A stretch of DNA of 64,000 nt from Chrysoperla carnea (Eukaryota; Arthropoda; Insecta; Neuroptera; Chrysopidae). The stretch is from assembly GCF_905475395.1 (NCBI RefSeq), contig NC_058341.1:69881501-69945500 (forward strand). Reading direction: 5' to 3'. Every line of letters begins with the position of its first letter. Positions within the stretch are counted from its first letter, which is position 1. Positions 49,556 through 61,195 of the stretch are shown piece after piece. The notes beneath the pieces are model-generated. The model worked only from the letters and a program-made list of their open reading frames with translations. It did no database searches and was not told the DNA's origin. Both the position numbers and the translations under genes were made by a program.

Positions 49556-50702
49556 CACATAAAATTTTTTTTTGTTTTTAAAATTACAATTTAGTGGATT
49601 GAATTCGCATTGGCCCAGTTTATACATATTGAGTAATTTAGTTCATTTTAAAATTTGTTTATGCAACACCAATTACATGTTTGGTGTAATATTTTATAAC
49701 TTTCTGCATTACCATCTGAGATTGCAAATTTCTAGTACTCTGCTGTCGCGTTCAGATGGCACAATTTTTTAATTTTGATAATTTTAGACCATGGTTAATT
49801 TTAGGCATTTTTAATTGCAACACAGAAAAACTATGTTAGTGATAATATATGTACAGTTTTTATAAAATAGAAAATTCTTCGATTCATAGAAAATAAGGTT
49901 TTAATTTTGGTAATATTTTCGAATTGAAACTCATTTCGTTTGACGATTTTTACATTCAGATGTTTAATGTTTCTTCAATAAATGAACTAAATAGTATTAT
50001 TTCTATCAAGCGTCTGTTATTTCAATGAAAATCAAATGCAGTAAATTGAGTTTAGGAGATTTTCAGATTTTTTTATGTACGTGTACAAAATGGAAAGAAG
50101 GTCCCTTTTTAGGTTTCTTTTTTAGAAGTCAATAATTATCTTATTGCGTATCCTATGCTTTTACGCCTCTATTTTATATATTACCTCTATGGTAAGAACT
50201 CTTACTTCATATAAAAATAAATGGCTAACGATATGGTTTACAAATAGTTTAACATGATCAGATTATAGGCTGAATTATGGACGGTAGAAGTGAGATTAAT
50301 CGCTTTAGTTAAGAGTCAAAAAAAAAGTGTACATCGACAGTAGCTTGTGTACCGAAAGGTATTTGATTTGAGCTTCTCTATCCTTCTATAACAACTTGTT
50401 TAGATCTCTATCTTACTCTTATTACCTACTTAGTATTTGATGTGAACTACTCTATCCTTCTGTAGCAACTTGCTTAGTTCTTTATTTAATAAAATAATAT
50501 TTAACATAAAATTACTTAACATCATTACTCTTATATTAAAAAAAACGTAATATTATATGATACATGAACGGATTTACCAAAGATAGGATTATCGTTTTTT
50601 GAGAATGAAGCGGAGATACGCAATTACCAATGTAATGTGTTTCGGATCGGCCATACATTGATAATGTCCCAGGCAGTGAAAAGTGGAATATTATTCACTT
50701 TT
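49556..50702. other. Intergenic between the ODC-like and coiled-coil genes
   Basis: No gene seen. CTTCTCTATCCTTCT and CTCTATCTTACTCTTATTAC blocks near 50375 and 50443 recur at 51966, suggesting another low-copy repeat. Confidence 0.4.
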
Positions 50703-50965
50703 TGTTATACCATGTATATATCAAATATGCAAGGTATATTAAGTTTAGTCTCAAGTTTGTAACGCTTATAAATATTGATTCTACAAACAAAATTTTGGTA
50801 CCTTTAGGTGTTCACAAAATCACCTAATTAATCCATTTCCGGATATCCATCTGTCTGTCAGTCTGTCTGTCGCCACGATAACTCAAAAACGAAATATGAT
50901 ATTAAGCTGAAATAATTACATTATATACTCAGGACGTAAAAAGTGAGGTCGAGTTCGTAAATGAA
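50703..50965 (+). repeat. Palindrome-headed dispersed repeat, truncated copy 3
   Basis: Starts TATACCATGTATATATCAAATATGCAAGGTATA and keeps the CTGTCTGTCAGTCTGTCTGTC and GTGAGGTCGAGTTCG blocks, then loses similarity. Confidence 0.65.
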
Positions 50966-51761
50966 CCAACTAAATTCATACATTCAAAAAATCATTCATT
51001 CAATACACCTAACGTTCCCTCATTCAGTCTTATAACGATAGTTGATCGCTTTCTTTATACTGAGATATTCAACTCTTCTGATTCCTAGTTCGATATTAAG
51101 CATTGACTTTATAGTTATACATAGACTAAGCATCGCCTATTTTTCTGTACAGTGAGAAGCGTGCCAACATTTGAGATGATATGCTGAGGTCAGCTAGGGA
51201 CTTTAAACAAAAGAATATAGGGACATTTACCAAAAAAACTTTCATTGAATATCAAATTTTCATATCACAAAATGTCAGAGAATATATCGGTAAAGAAATG
51301 TTTTACATAAAACATCATGATTTTAATGAACTTTTTCGCAAATTAACTTAAAAAAAATACTGTTCTCGTATTTTTTCTTACGAATCTACAATGGATTTGA
51401 CCAATCTGAAGCAATTACCTCAGATTTTGGCACGCTTAAAATCATTTGACACTCAGTCTATGTAATGTAATATCAATGATATTTAAATAAGAGTGTTACA
51501 GTTCACAAATTAGTATGATGCCGTTTTAATTAAATGAAACAACATATATTACCTTCCACTAAAATTTTTAGTAATTCGTGATACTTCAAACTAAATAGAA
51601 ATTTGGTTAAAATAAAGTATAATTCATATAATTATAAACATTTTTATAATTCAAAAAAATTTAAGGATATAATAATATATACATAATTTATAAAAAACAA
51701 TAAAACAAATAAATAAATATTTAAATAAATAATATACATAATGTAATTTTATAAAATTTCT

Positions 51762-54133
51762 TCATAATTCAGGCACCAACTTCATTGCTGCTTCTTGAAA
51801 TGAAAACTTCTTGACCGCGTTAACTGACTTTTGGTAGAATTATAACTTATGCATTCGCGCCAGCAGGTAAGAGACATGCATACCACATTGAAAAAGTGTC
51901 TACAAAATAGTATTAAATATAAAACATTTTAATAGAATAGCAAAAGAGTATAAATTAATATAAACTTCTCTATCCTTCTCTAATAACTTGTTTGATCTCT
52001 ATCCAACTCTTATTACTTTGAGCATTTTTTTGAAAACTTACACTTTTGCGACAGCTACGCCATCCTTATTTAATGCTTTTCTATGTACACTTTTTGGTAT
52101 ATTCAATTGGACAAAAAATGCATCAGATTACATATAATATTAAATGTTAAAAGAGCATTTTTTGTGACATTAAGATACATTAAGATGGCTCTTCTTTACT
52201 TCCACATTTCCTATGAGTGAAACTTTGGGGTTTTTCTTTTCACATCAAAATAAGTATTTTTTTGAAATTTTTTACTTTCCCGGAGTGGTGCAAAAGGGTT
52301 AAAAAACAAAATGTCGTCAAAAATGAAATTTTTTTCAGAAATTTTATCATTTTTATTTTATATTCGCAAAAGGAGACACCGGTGCATATCCAAATTTGGT
52401 AGGTTTGTAGTCAATGTTAAGAACTACTCCTCATATTTTTTTGGTGGGGTTTCGTCCCTTCCCCTCCCAGTTATATATATATGTATACATACACATGGTA
52501 AAACAGTTCATTTAACTATAACTTGAAAAATATTCGATTGATTTTAATGAAACTAATATCAATAGTAGGTTTTATTACTTACAACTTTCGGTTAAAATTT
52601 TAGAGAAATCCGTTCAATAGTTCGGCCAAAATTTCCAATTTAGGGAATTGAGTTTATAATAAGTGGCTTACCCGTAAAATGACTCCTTGATCCATATTTT
52701 TGCGAGAAACGGAAAATTTAACACTTACTGGAAATAATTGTTTGGGGGGTGTATGGACTGGCTTTGGGGGTTGTTTTTTGCTTTGGCATGAGAAAACTAC
52801 TTTTAAAAGAGGTCTATATGGTTTAAAGCAAAATTTTTAAGTTTTAACCCCCGCGCTGTAAGTGGGAAGTGGTGTATGAAATAAATGTATCTTAAAAAAT
52901 TTTAAAAAAAGGTCAAAATAGTTTAAAATGCTAAAGTAACCCAAAATTTTAGATGTTTCTATTAATATAGCTTTTTTTACAACATCCACCCCTTCCCCTC
53001 CCGCTTTAATATTTTTTTGCAAATTCGCTGGTCTCGAACTTTTAGCCCAAATAAGTACACCCCCTAAAAATATTACAATTGTTTTTGATAATCTATTGCA
53101 AAATTCGAGATCAGCGACCCCAAAATGATGTTGACCACCAAAAAAATATGAGGAGTAGTTCATAACATTGACTACAAACCTACTAAATTTGGATATGCAC
53201 CGATGTCTCCTTTTGCGAATATAAAATAAAAATGATAAAATTTCTGAAAAAAATTTCATTTTTGACGCCATTTTGTTTTATAAACATGTTGCACCACTCC
53301 GGGAAAGTAAAAAATTCCAAAAAATACTTATTTTGATGTGAAAAGAAAAACCCCAAAGTTTCACTGCTCGAGGCGTAATTTCACTCTACTAATTGGGCAC
53401 CACACCGTACAGCCAGTATTGATTTATGGATTCCTTTGTTTTTCTGTGGGAAAAAAAATTTGTTTCATTTTATTTTGCAAATAACATATCAGTTAATATT
53501 ATTTGACACAGGTTGAAACAACATCTCATCACACTTGCTGTGGGTTATTAGTTTTGTCACAAAATTTATTACTTAATATTATAGAGAATCACCGACGGAA
53601 ATAAAATTGGAATGCAATTGTTTGTCATATGTCTGTTCGAAAGGCGTCCTGTTTTGAAATCTCGAAAATGGTGAATTTTACAAAAAAAATCACTAAAGAC
53701 CTTTTTAATGAAAAATAATCAGAAAATCTAGAAATACGTTTTTGGTTTAAAAATTATTAGAAGAAAATATCAAAATAAACTCTTTTCCAAAAGAAAATTA
53801 ATTTAAAAAATGGGCCAGATTTAAGCCTAGCAAACAATAGACCCTAATTAAAGAATGTTTTTAGAACGGAATTATGCAAAAAAATAAAATAAATTCAATC
53901 CGAAATTTTCCGACGATGAGTGCGCCCTTATGTAGGTACTACGCTATTCTAAGATTTGAATTGTCTGAAATTGAACTGATCAAATATAATATGAACAATA
54001 AATACATACTTGGATCCTTGATATCGGCAATCAGTTTGCTTATCCATTTGGGTATATTTTTTAATTCTGCTAATATTTGATTTTCCGTTAGTTCAAATCT
54101 TTCGTTCAAGTAAAATTTAAAGGCATCTAAAAA

Positions 54134-54227
<94 letters not shown>

Positions 54228-57200
54228 TAACTACAAACAAATTAATTCATTGTTATCAAAAACGAGTAAAAATACTTTTTTTTTACAAATTGGGCTGGTT
54301 TGGCTAGATTTAGCCAAGAAGCAAACACCCCTTCCGCTACCGATACATTTTCACCCAAATAAATCTACAAGGGAAAGAAAAATTAAATCAACAAAAATGA
54401 TATATTTATTTGTAAGAGTAAAGAAAGATTTCGAATGTACTTTTTCAGCAACGGTTTTGACGGGTTGTAGCAAAGTTTGTTATTAATTAAATTTATTATT
54501 ATAGGGCTAGAAAGTAGTTAAAATTTGATGGTATTCTTCTGGTTGGCTAGTGCTAGCGACAAATTTCTATTTGACTGTTATGCCTTATGTAAAAGCAAAC
54601 TTACTAAATTCGGCTAAAATCGTTTGTAAAATTCTTATGTAACATTCTATTTCTGTCGAATTTATACGGAAAGTAGGTTCTCTATAAAGATTATAATTTA
54701 AATTTTCCTGATATATAAATTCTCCAAACAGATAACAACGTATGCAATTTTTTAGCCCTGTGTATAAGGTAATACCTACATTAAAATTCAAATTCTGCAT
54801 TTTGAATATTCTTAATTTTGAGTACCGAAAAGGTAGAGCTGTATTATGTCAATTGATCTCCTCTTTAAGATTGTTTGATTTATAGTATTAATTTGATTTA
54901 CCTGGCCCGTGTCCTGGTCAAAACTGCCAACTTTTTTTTTTAACAACATTGGCAGCAACCGGCCTTATGTGGTTGTCTGAAAACAAATAATTTAAAATTA
55001 TTATTCAACAATTTAATATAAAGCCAAAAATGAAATAAATGAACAGCAGTTACCTCCCCCCCCTAATGTATTTATAAATATAAATTGGAATTTTAAGTAA
55101 TTACTAAACTGTAATTTGAATATACCTATAAATATATTACTGTCAACTGTAACTGTAATACATAACACGTCTGTTCTTTTTGCCCCACTCTCCAACTTAT
55201 TCAGAAATTTTGAAACCCGTTGTACATAGAAAAAAATTCGTATTTTTGCATGTATTGGGAAAAATAGACCGAAAATTTTATAGACCTGGAGTATTGTTGT
55301 GATTTTTTTTTTTTCTAAATCCCTTTTTGCAAGATATACTATACTGTGTGAATTTTCTATTGTGACTCTCTGCGGCTCATTAATTTACATTTTTTGTGTT
55401 TTAGGGGGCGTCCATAAATTACGTGAGATGATTAAGGGGGGGGGGGAGGGGGTCGAGTCAAATATCATCTAATCTCACGTTGGGGAGAGGGGGGGTCTCG
55501 ACAAATATCACGCAATTTTTTTTTCTGATTGAAACAAAAAAATATTATACTATTTTGTTGAATTTAATCCAAATTGTATGTACATGTTTAAAATTTAATC
55601 TTAAGCGTTAACGTTACTGTGCGCAAGCGTCAACGGCTTGGAGTGGCTAAATCAGAAGTTGAAGGAGCGGATGATTTTACTGAAAATCATATGGACATGT
55701 TGGTTCCAATAGTCTCTCTTGAGACCGCGCATAATTCTCCATGGACTGAATTAGAGTAATTCTTTTTTTTTAATCACAGTAGACATAATTTAAGTATTCT
55801 ATTCTTAACTTTTTATTACATTTATAACTCTCAGCAATATTGATTGGTAGTCTTAACTAGTCGTAAATAAAAGCAAAAACCAAATTGTTTTTTTCTTTTT
55901 ACAATAAACAATCTAACGCGTTTACGTAATAAACCCACATTCTGAAAAATCTCACGTGAGATTGGGGGACGGGGGAGGGGGTTGACTAAAACCTCACGAC
56001 ATCTCACCAAGGGGGGAGGGAGGGACAGAAAATTAAAAAAAAACACCTCACGTAATTTATGGACGCCCTCTTATATTATTACACTAAATGTTATTATAAA
56101 ATGATAGTAAGTAAGCTATGTAATATAAAAGAAAAATGTATCCATTACCTACAATAAAATTTTTCCACCTTAACTCCTCTTCGAGCTTTTCGCATCTCTC
56201 TTCTAATTTTCGATATCTTTCTTCCAATTCTAAATATTTATTATCATTATTTCTTTTTAAATATTTTTTTTTTTATAATCAATGTCTTCGTTTGGACTCT
56301 AAGGAAAAAAAAATAAAACAAAAGTTATTAAGAACCCACGTATTTAATTTTTATTTGCGTTATTAATTTTTTGAAATCAGTAAAAATTAGAAAGTGTTTG
56401 AATCGAATAATTTTCAAAATAAATATAAAAAAATAAAATAAAAGGTATAAAATAAAAATAAAATAAAGTATTAAGGCGGTTGACTTATTTTAAATTAAAG
56501 TACAGTTTTTAGTAAGCAAGTCGGTTTCAAAAAATTACGCTTTTTGAAAAAAGCAAGCACCGATTGTGAATTCACTTATTACATCAAAAATTAACATGTA
56601 GCGAACATTTTTACCAAATTTTGTATTAGTCCTCAAAATATTCAAATAATATGTGTACAATATAAGTATTTAAGGAATAAATACTTACATCTTCTTCTAG
56701 AATTAATCTATTTTCTTCGGTGACAGCCGCAACATATTTCCGGGCATCAACCACATTTGTCATAGTTTCCTCGTCAATTTCATCGATCATTTCACCCTGA
56801 AAAATAGTATAAAATATATACTTATAAGTGAAGTCGCTTCTAATTATTAATAAATTTAAATAAATCAAATCAAACAATTTGGAATTGTGTAAATATATAC
56901 CCATAATTTATATTTAGAGAAATGATATCTGTACTATTCTCAAACGTTGCTTAAATAGAGCCTATAAAAGGTTGGTATTCCTATGAGTTTAAGAATAGGG
57001 TATGTCTTTATAAGAGCACGTATCTTTATTTTGCGTCGCTGAATGTGGCACCTAAAATAAACGTAATGGGTCATATTGCTAAACAATTTAGAAAAACCTT
57101 ATATATTTGTTATCAATACGAATAGGACTCAACTTTATAGTAACTTTTACGATTACTTTCGTCCCTGAATACATAGTTTAAAATATTTACCGTTCCTCTT

Positions 57201-58353
57201 GAAATATTCTGTATATTTTCACAATAATACCATATGTATTATGTTTTCAGAAAACTTTCTTTTAAGAGCAAATTGAAAATTTTGCCATAACCATCTTCAG
57301 GATTATACCAATATTGTAAATAGTTTAATAATAATTGTAAATAGTTTATACTGTCACTGTATCTAATTTATTTTATAAATCGATTAAGGAATGGACAGTT
57401 TTAGAATTACGATTGTTTATTACATTTTTTGAAAATTAAAAGGGTATAAGTACCCCAAGATATTATTTAAGGTTGTATTCAGTGAAATATTATTAAACTA
57501 ACAGAGTAATAAGTAAGATTTTAAATATCCCGAAAATACTAAGTTAGATGTCACACCTTGATAATACTAAAATAATACTTGACTTAAATACAGTGTCCGT
57601 TTATTTTCCGAATTTTGTTGTTAAATTATACAAAAATTGTAATTTTAGATAATATTTTAGGGAAACTATACGGTGAAAAATTTTATATTTTATTTTTAAA
57701 GATTTTTTTTTTTTTTTTGAAAAAACGGTAACTCTCCTTTACTAGAAAAAATTAATTGCAAAGATCTCATGTTAGGAGTGTTAAATTGTCTTTAAATTTT
57801 AACAGCGTGTGTATTCTCAGGCTTTTAATTACTTATATTAAAAATTTGGAATATTTCTTAAGATTTTGCTTAAATGACCCAACCATGTAATCAATTATTT
57901 GCTTTATATTTATAAAATGTATGAAATGCATACCTGTGTGATGTTATCCATTTGGTGTTGTATCCACCCCTCACTCATGAACCCGTTACTGGTGGGTATT
58001 GGTGAGTTCGGTGTGTTTTCACTTTCATCGGTGTCACTCGACGCAGTTATTATAGTTTTTGCAGTGGGAATGCTTATTCTCTTCCCCGTATCAATTTTAT
58101 TTTTTACATCAATTCTATTTTCTGAAAATGATTTTATAATTATCTTCTTTTTTACTGTGAAAATTTTTAGGATTACTTACCCTCTAAGAACAAAACAATC
58201 CCTTTATGTATTTTCTTTCGTACTTGAAACTTGTACTTTTTTTTTTACTCCAAGATTCCTCTTTAAATTTATGTATGTGGCGCACCTCCAAAGGGAATAT
58301 TTTTTTTGACTCAATTATCTTTACACAAGCCCATAATTTTTTGCCTGGTGTGG
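51762..58353 (-). CDS. Uncharacterised coiled-coil protein, 5' partial, with two homopolymer frame breaks
   Basis: Exons on the minus strand: 58353-58181, 58121-57934 (59-nt intron between), 56796-56689, 56298-56149, an optional 54757-54605, 54126-54010 and a terminal 51823-51762 ending in TGA. Splice sites are good and phases agree if one A is added to an A10 run (about 58235-58244) and one to an A11 run (about 56264-56274). The first exon encodes a basic beta-rich stretch with LWACVKII, FPLEVRHI and HKGIVLFLE, which suggests a small Tudor/SH3-like barrel (inference only). The second is Ser/Thr/Pro-rich with SSDTDESE. Next comes an acidic segment, DEIDEETMTNVVDARKYV. The fourth is a clear coiled coil (LELEERYRKLEERCEKLEEEL). 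The end reads NAVKKFSFQEAAMKLVPEL. I do not recognise the family. Exon 54757-54605 is phase-neutral (1 to 1) and may be a cassette or spurious. The start exon was not found. Confidence 0.68.
52217..53365. repeat. Large inverted repeat enclosing repeat C copy 2
   Basis: The arm 52217-52455 (AAACTTTGGGGTTTTTCTTTTC...GGAGACACCGGTGCATATCC...CTCATATTTTTTTGGTGG) is inverted at about 53128-53365. The centre holds repeat C (52656-52960) and TATATATATGTATACATACACATGG. The ORFs on each arm are mirror copies, which explains their similar translations. It lies in the last intron of the coiled-coil gene. Confidence 0.85.
54142..54222. repeat. (AT)n microsatellite
   Basis: About 40 uninterrupted AT dinucleotides follow an A run. 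On the minus strand it ends 15 bases before the acceptor of the exon 54126-54010 of the coiled-coil gene. Confidence 0.95.
55404..56070. mobile_element. MITE with GGGGGCGTCCATAAATTACG ends (PIF/Harbinger-like)
   Basis: Left end GGGGGCGTCCATAAATTACGTGAGAT and right end inverse (CTCACGTAATTTATGGACGCCCTC), flanked by TTA on both sides (55401-55403 and 56071-56073). A 3-bp TWA duplication with G-rich ends fits PIF/Harbinger (established knowledge); no transposase is seen. It lies in an intron of the coiled-coil gene. G- and C-rich subterminal runs are also inverted. Confidence 0.75.
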
Positions 58354-58589
58354 CTAAAAAAGAATGAATATTTAAACTAAACAGTTTTACTGATAACAAG
58401 GATATCAATAAGCCTAAAAACCCACTTTAGTTCTTTCTATGGTAATAAAAAGAAAGACATTATATGGAGAGCACAATCTACATGGAGAACTATTTATAAG
58501 TGATCCTAGATTTTAATTTAATTTGCTCCCTTACGGGTAAATAGTGATGCGAACTACAAACTGTTTCAAACAAAAGTTGTTTTATTTAT

Positions 58590-59740
58590 AATATAGTTAT
58601 ATGTTTTTAATTTTTAAGGGACATTTTTTTTTACATTTTAACGGGTCCTAAGGCTGAATAGACCTATGTTGCTCATTTACGATCTTAACATCATTTTTTT
58701 ACGTTCCGAGAACGTTATTAAAAATTTTCAGTTCGATATCTCTTTTCCATTTTTAGTTATCGTGTCACGGACAAACAGACAGACAGACATGAAGACGTAG
58801 ACCACAATTTTGTTTATAGCAATATAAAATTATTACAATATTTTTAAGCGTTACAAACTTGAAGCTAAAGCATTTTATGAATACACTTATAATCGGAAAA
58901 ACTTCCTTTCATTATAAGTCATGATTTAATTCTTATGGTGATAAATTAAGAGAATCACTTGTGGGTGGTTTATACAGTGTGTCCCCGGATAGAGGTGACT
59001 ATACTTGTAAATTTTCTTATTTTTCATTTTAAGAAAAAAGTCATTCTTTATAAGAAGTTTTGCTTATTCTGAAAAGTATGTAGGAATATTTAAAACTTCT
59101 AAATAATGTAGAGGGTTGCAAAAAATTTGGTATCACGATTGTTTTTTGGTAAACTACCCTTCCTTTTTACAAGTTTACAAAATATTACTAAAAAAAATTA
59201 CTCGAAATTAACAATAACAAACACAGATCCAACTTTGACAATTCCATTCTTAGTGAATATGTTTATCCGACAAAATAAATTTCCTTTTTAATTATCTAAA
59301 CTAGTCCACAAAAACATATACAGTACTACTATACAGTCTATCATAGATATGATAGACTGATATGTCAATGCCCAGCCTAAATCGCATATGATAGAAATAT
59401 GCTACTAGTTATTTATGTCTGAGTTAATTGTTAAAATACCATGAATAGACAGTGTTGATTAAGCAATCGTTTGTTTTTTGATGTCACAGAAGTAAAGAAA
59501 GATATCCACTCTTAGATAGCCACACATTCAAAACTGACATTCCCATATAATAAAATTTGCACTTAATTAGCGCCGTCGAGACAGTGTTGATTAAGCAATC
59601 GTTTGTTTTTTTATGTCACAGAAGTAAAGAAAGATGTCCACTCTTAGATAGCCACACATTCAAAACTGACATTCCCATATAATAAAATTTGCACTTAATT
59701 AGCGCCGTCGAGACCCAATTGATCTATATTGCTCATTGAG
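58590..59740 (-). repeat. Palindrome-headed repeat family, inverted and rearranged copies
   Basis: 58600-58880 is the inverse of the 5' half (AGACAGACAGACATG, ACAATTTTGTTTATAGC, TTTTTAAGCGTTACAAACTTG). 59420-59740 is the inverse of the 3' half (TTAATTAGCGCC, CCAATTGATCTATATTGCTCATT) and carries a 132-bp internal tandem duplication. Confidence 0.6.
59447..59710. repeat. Exact-period tandem duplication, 2 x 132 bp
   Basis: AGACAGTGTTGATTAAGCAATCG...AATTAGCGCCGTCG occurs at 59447-59578 and again at 59579-59710 with only a couple of differences (for example TTTTTTG/TTTTTTT, ATATCC/ATGTCC). High identity indicates a recent event. Confidence 0.85.
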
Positions 59741-59897
59741 TTCATATGACTTTGCTACTCACTTGAAACTCCCGTTAATTTCTCATTGAGTACGAGTAGG
59801 TAAGTAAAGCCGAGTCCCGACCACTTTTCCATAAGATTTAACATGGAGAAAAATTGTGATTTACTTCCGGTGTAGTATAGAAATAATATGAATATGT

Positions 59898-60143
59898 TTG
59901 TGGTTAGAAGCTGATAAGGAAATGATTGTGGTTAGTATTAATTCAAAGCCGCATGTTTGTGGTTAAAATAAAAGTATGCATTTAAAACCGCAAAATTTGA
60001 TAAGGCATTGTTTTAATTAAATAATTTTGGGATGCCGTACCATTCGCAGTTGATGGTGGCGGCCGGCTGCTGACCGCCAGCGTTTTTCGCACCCAGTTGT
60101 GAACCAGAATTACAACTGAACCGATTTTATATAGTTGTGGTTC
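59898..60143 (+). promoter_or_regulatory. Repeated TTGTGGTT motifs and a GC-rich patch upstream of the 224-residue ORF
   Basis: TTGTGGTT occurs at 59898, 59926, 59957 and 60135, all in the same orientation, the first three spaced 28 and 31 bases. TGTGGTT matches the core bound by Runx-type factors (established knowledge). A GC-rich patch (about 60054-60092, with GGCGGCCGGC and a partly inverted GACCGCC) stands out in AT-rich DNA. They could be promoter or origin elements of the virus-like block; this is inference. Confidence 0.35.
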
Positions 60144-60310
60144 ATTATAACATCAAATCACAATATTTCAATACCATTTGCTAATACTATTTCTTATTAA
60201 GATTTATTTTACTTCTGAATAAATTTGAGAGGTTTACATATAAATTGTGTTTGTTAAATATCTGTTTTATTTGAGTTTAATATTTTGATAGTGACAGATC
60301 AGTTTAAAGA

Positions 60311-60985
60311 ATGGATTATGAATATAATAGTGCTTGGTCAACAGAAAAAAATATGTTAAATCATCATACATTATGGAATGGAAATTCTTCAACACAACAA
60401 GAATCAACAATGACTCGTAAATTTGTGGAACATTCTCAATATATTATGGAGAAAACTTTTTATTTAAATAAATCAAAGAGTAAGTTAATTACTATTTGTA
60501 TTGAACTTAAAACGTGGAATGTTAGAATTAAATTATTATCGAAATTTCGTTCGTTGGTATTAAAAACAGAAGATTGGTATGATTTATTGAATCAAAAGTC
60601 ACAAATTATGTTATTCATGCTAAATGATTTGGATGATGTGCAAATGGAAATTGGTAGTTTTAAATCATCTCTAACCCAATATCAAAATAATAAAGTGTTA
60701 AATTTGTGGGATGAAAATGATCAAATTATGTTGGGTGAAGTAACAGTGTTTGAATTATTTAGAATTTCTGGACTTATGAATGTATTTATAGAAGAATACA
60801 AAAACTTAAATATAAAACAAATGATCAACAACATAATATTTACGGCTTCGAAAATTACTGGAGGAATGCTGACTTACGAAGTTATTGAAGATACAATACA
60901 GAAAGTTGGATCAAAATATGGAGCAATTAAATATTTCGCCCTGAATGAACTTTTTTATTATTATTATGAGATTTTTCAATTATAA
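60311..60985 (+). CDS. Uncharacterised intronless 224-residue protein of the virus-like block
   Basis: A single ATG-to-TAA reading frame with no introns in AT-rich DNA. The product is mostly alpha/beta with few Cys, no signal peptide and no membrane segment. The N-terminal 40 residues are polar, Asn- and Ser-rich. The middle carries KLITICIELKTWNVRIKLL, which looks like a short beta hairpin, then an acidic LNDLDDVQMEI, and the C-terminus is aromatic with YYYY. I do not recognise a family. It runs tail to tail with the minus-strand block starting at 61196, and its intronless, compact style matches those genes, so it probably belongs to the same element. An AATAAA-like sequence lies near 61108. 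Its upstream region holds repeated TGTGGTT motifs. Confidence 0.6.
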   Translation: MDYEYNSAWSTEKNMLNHHTLWNGNSSTQQESTMTRKFVEHSQYIMEKTFYLNKSKSKLITICIELKTWNVRIKLLSKFRSLVLKTEDWYDLLNQKSQIMLFMLNDLDDVQMEIGSFKSSLTQYQNNKVLNLWDENDQIMLGEVTVFELFRISGLMNVFIEEYKNLNIKQMINNIIFTASKITGGMLTYEVIEDTIQKVGSKYGAIKYFALNELFYYYYEIFQL

Positions 60986-61195
60986 TAATAATGTATTTCT
61001 ATTTTAATGTAAACTTATCAATAATTAGTGTGATTTTTCTGACTATATTACTAATATTACTTCATATTCTAAAAATGTGTTGGTATAGTTTTTTAAACGA
61101 AAAATGAATTTAATAAAAGGAAATATAAATTACACAATTAATTATTAAAATTTCAAAAACTTTATTAAAATATACAAATTTTATGTAAAAAATAT

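Noticed and set aside
52311-53271. Similar ORFs on both strands (SKMKFFSEILSFLFYIRKRRHRC) that look like a conserved protein family
   Set aside because: They are mirror copies of the two arms of one inverted repeat, so the similarity is from DNA duplication and not protein conservation.
58155-58180. A 26-nt intron between exons 1 and 2 of the coiled-coil gene
   Set aside because: Too short for normal splicing; using the next TTTTCAG acceptor gives a 59-nt intron with correct phase.
57899-58309. 136-codon plus-strand ORF with hydrophobic segments
   Set aside because: It is antisense to two exons of the coiled-coil gene whose splice sites and phases agree on the minus strand.
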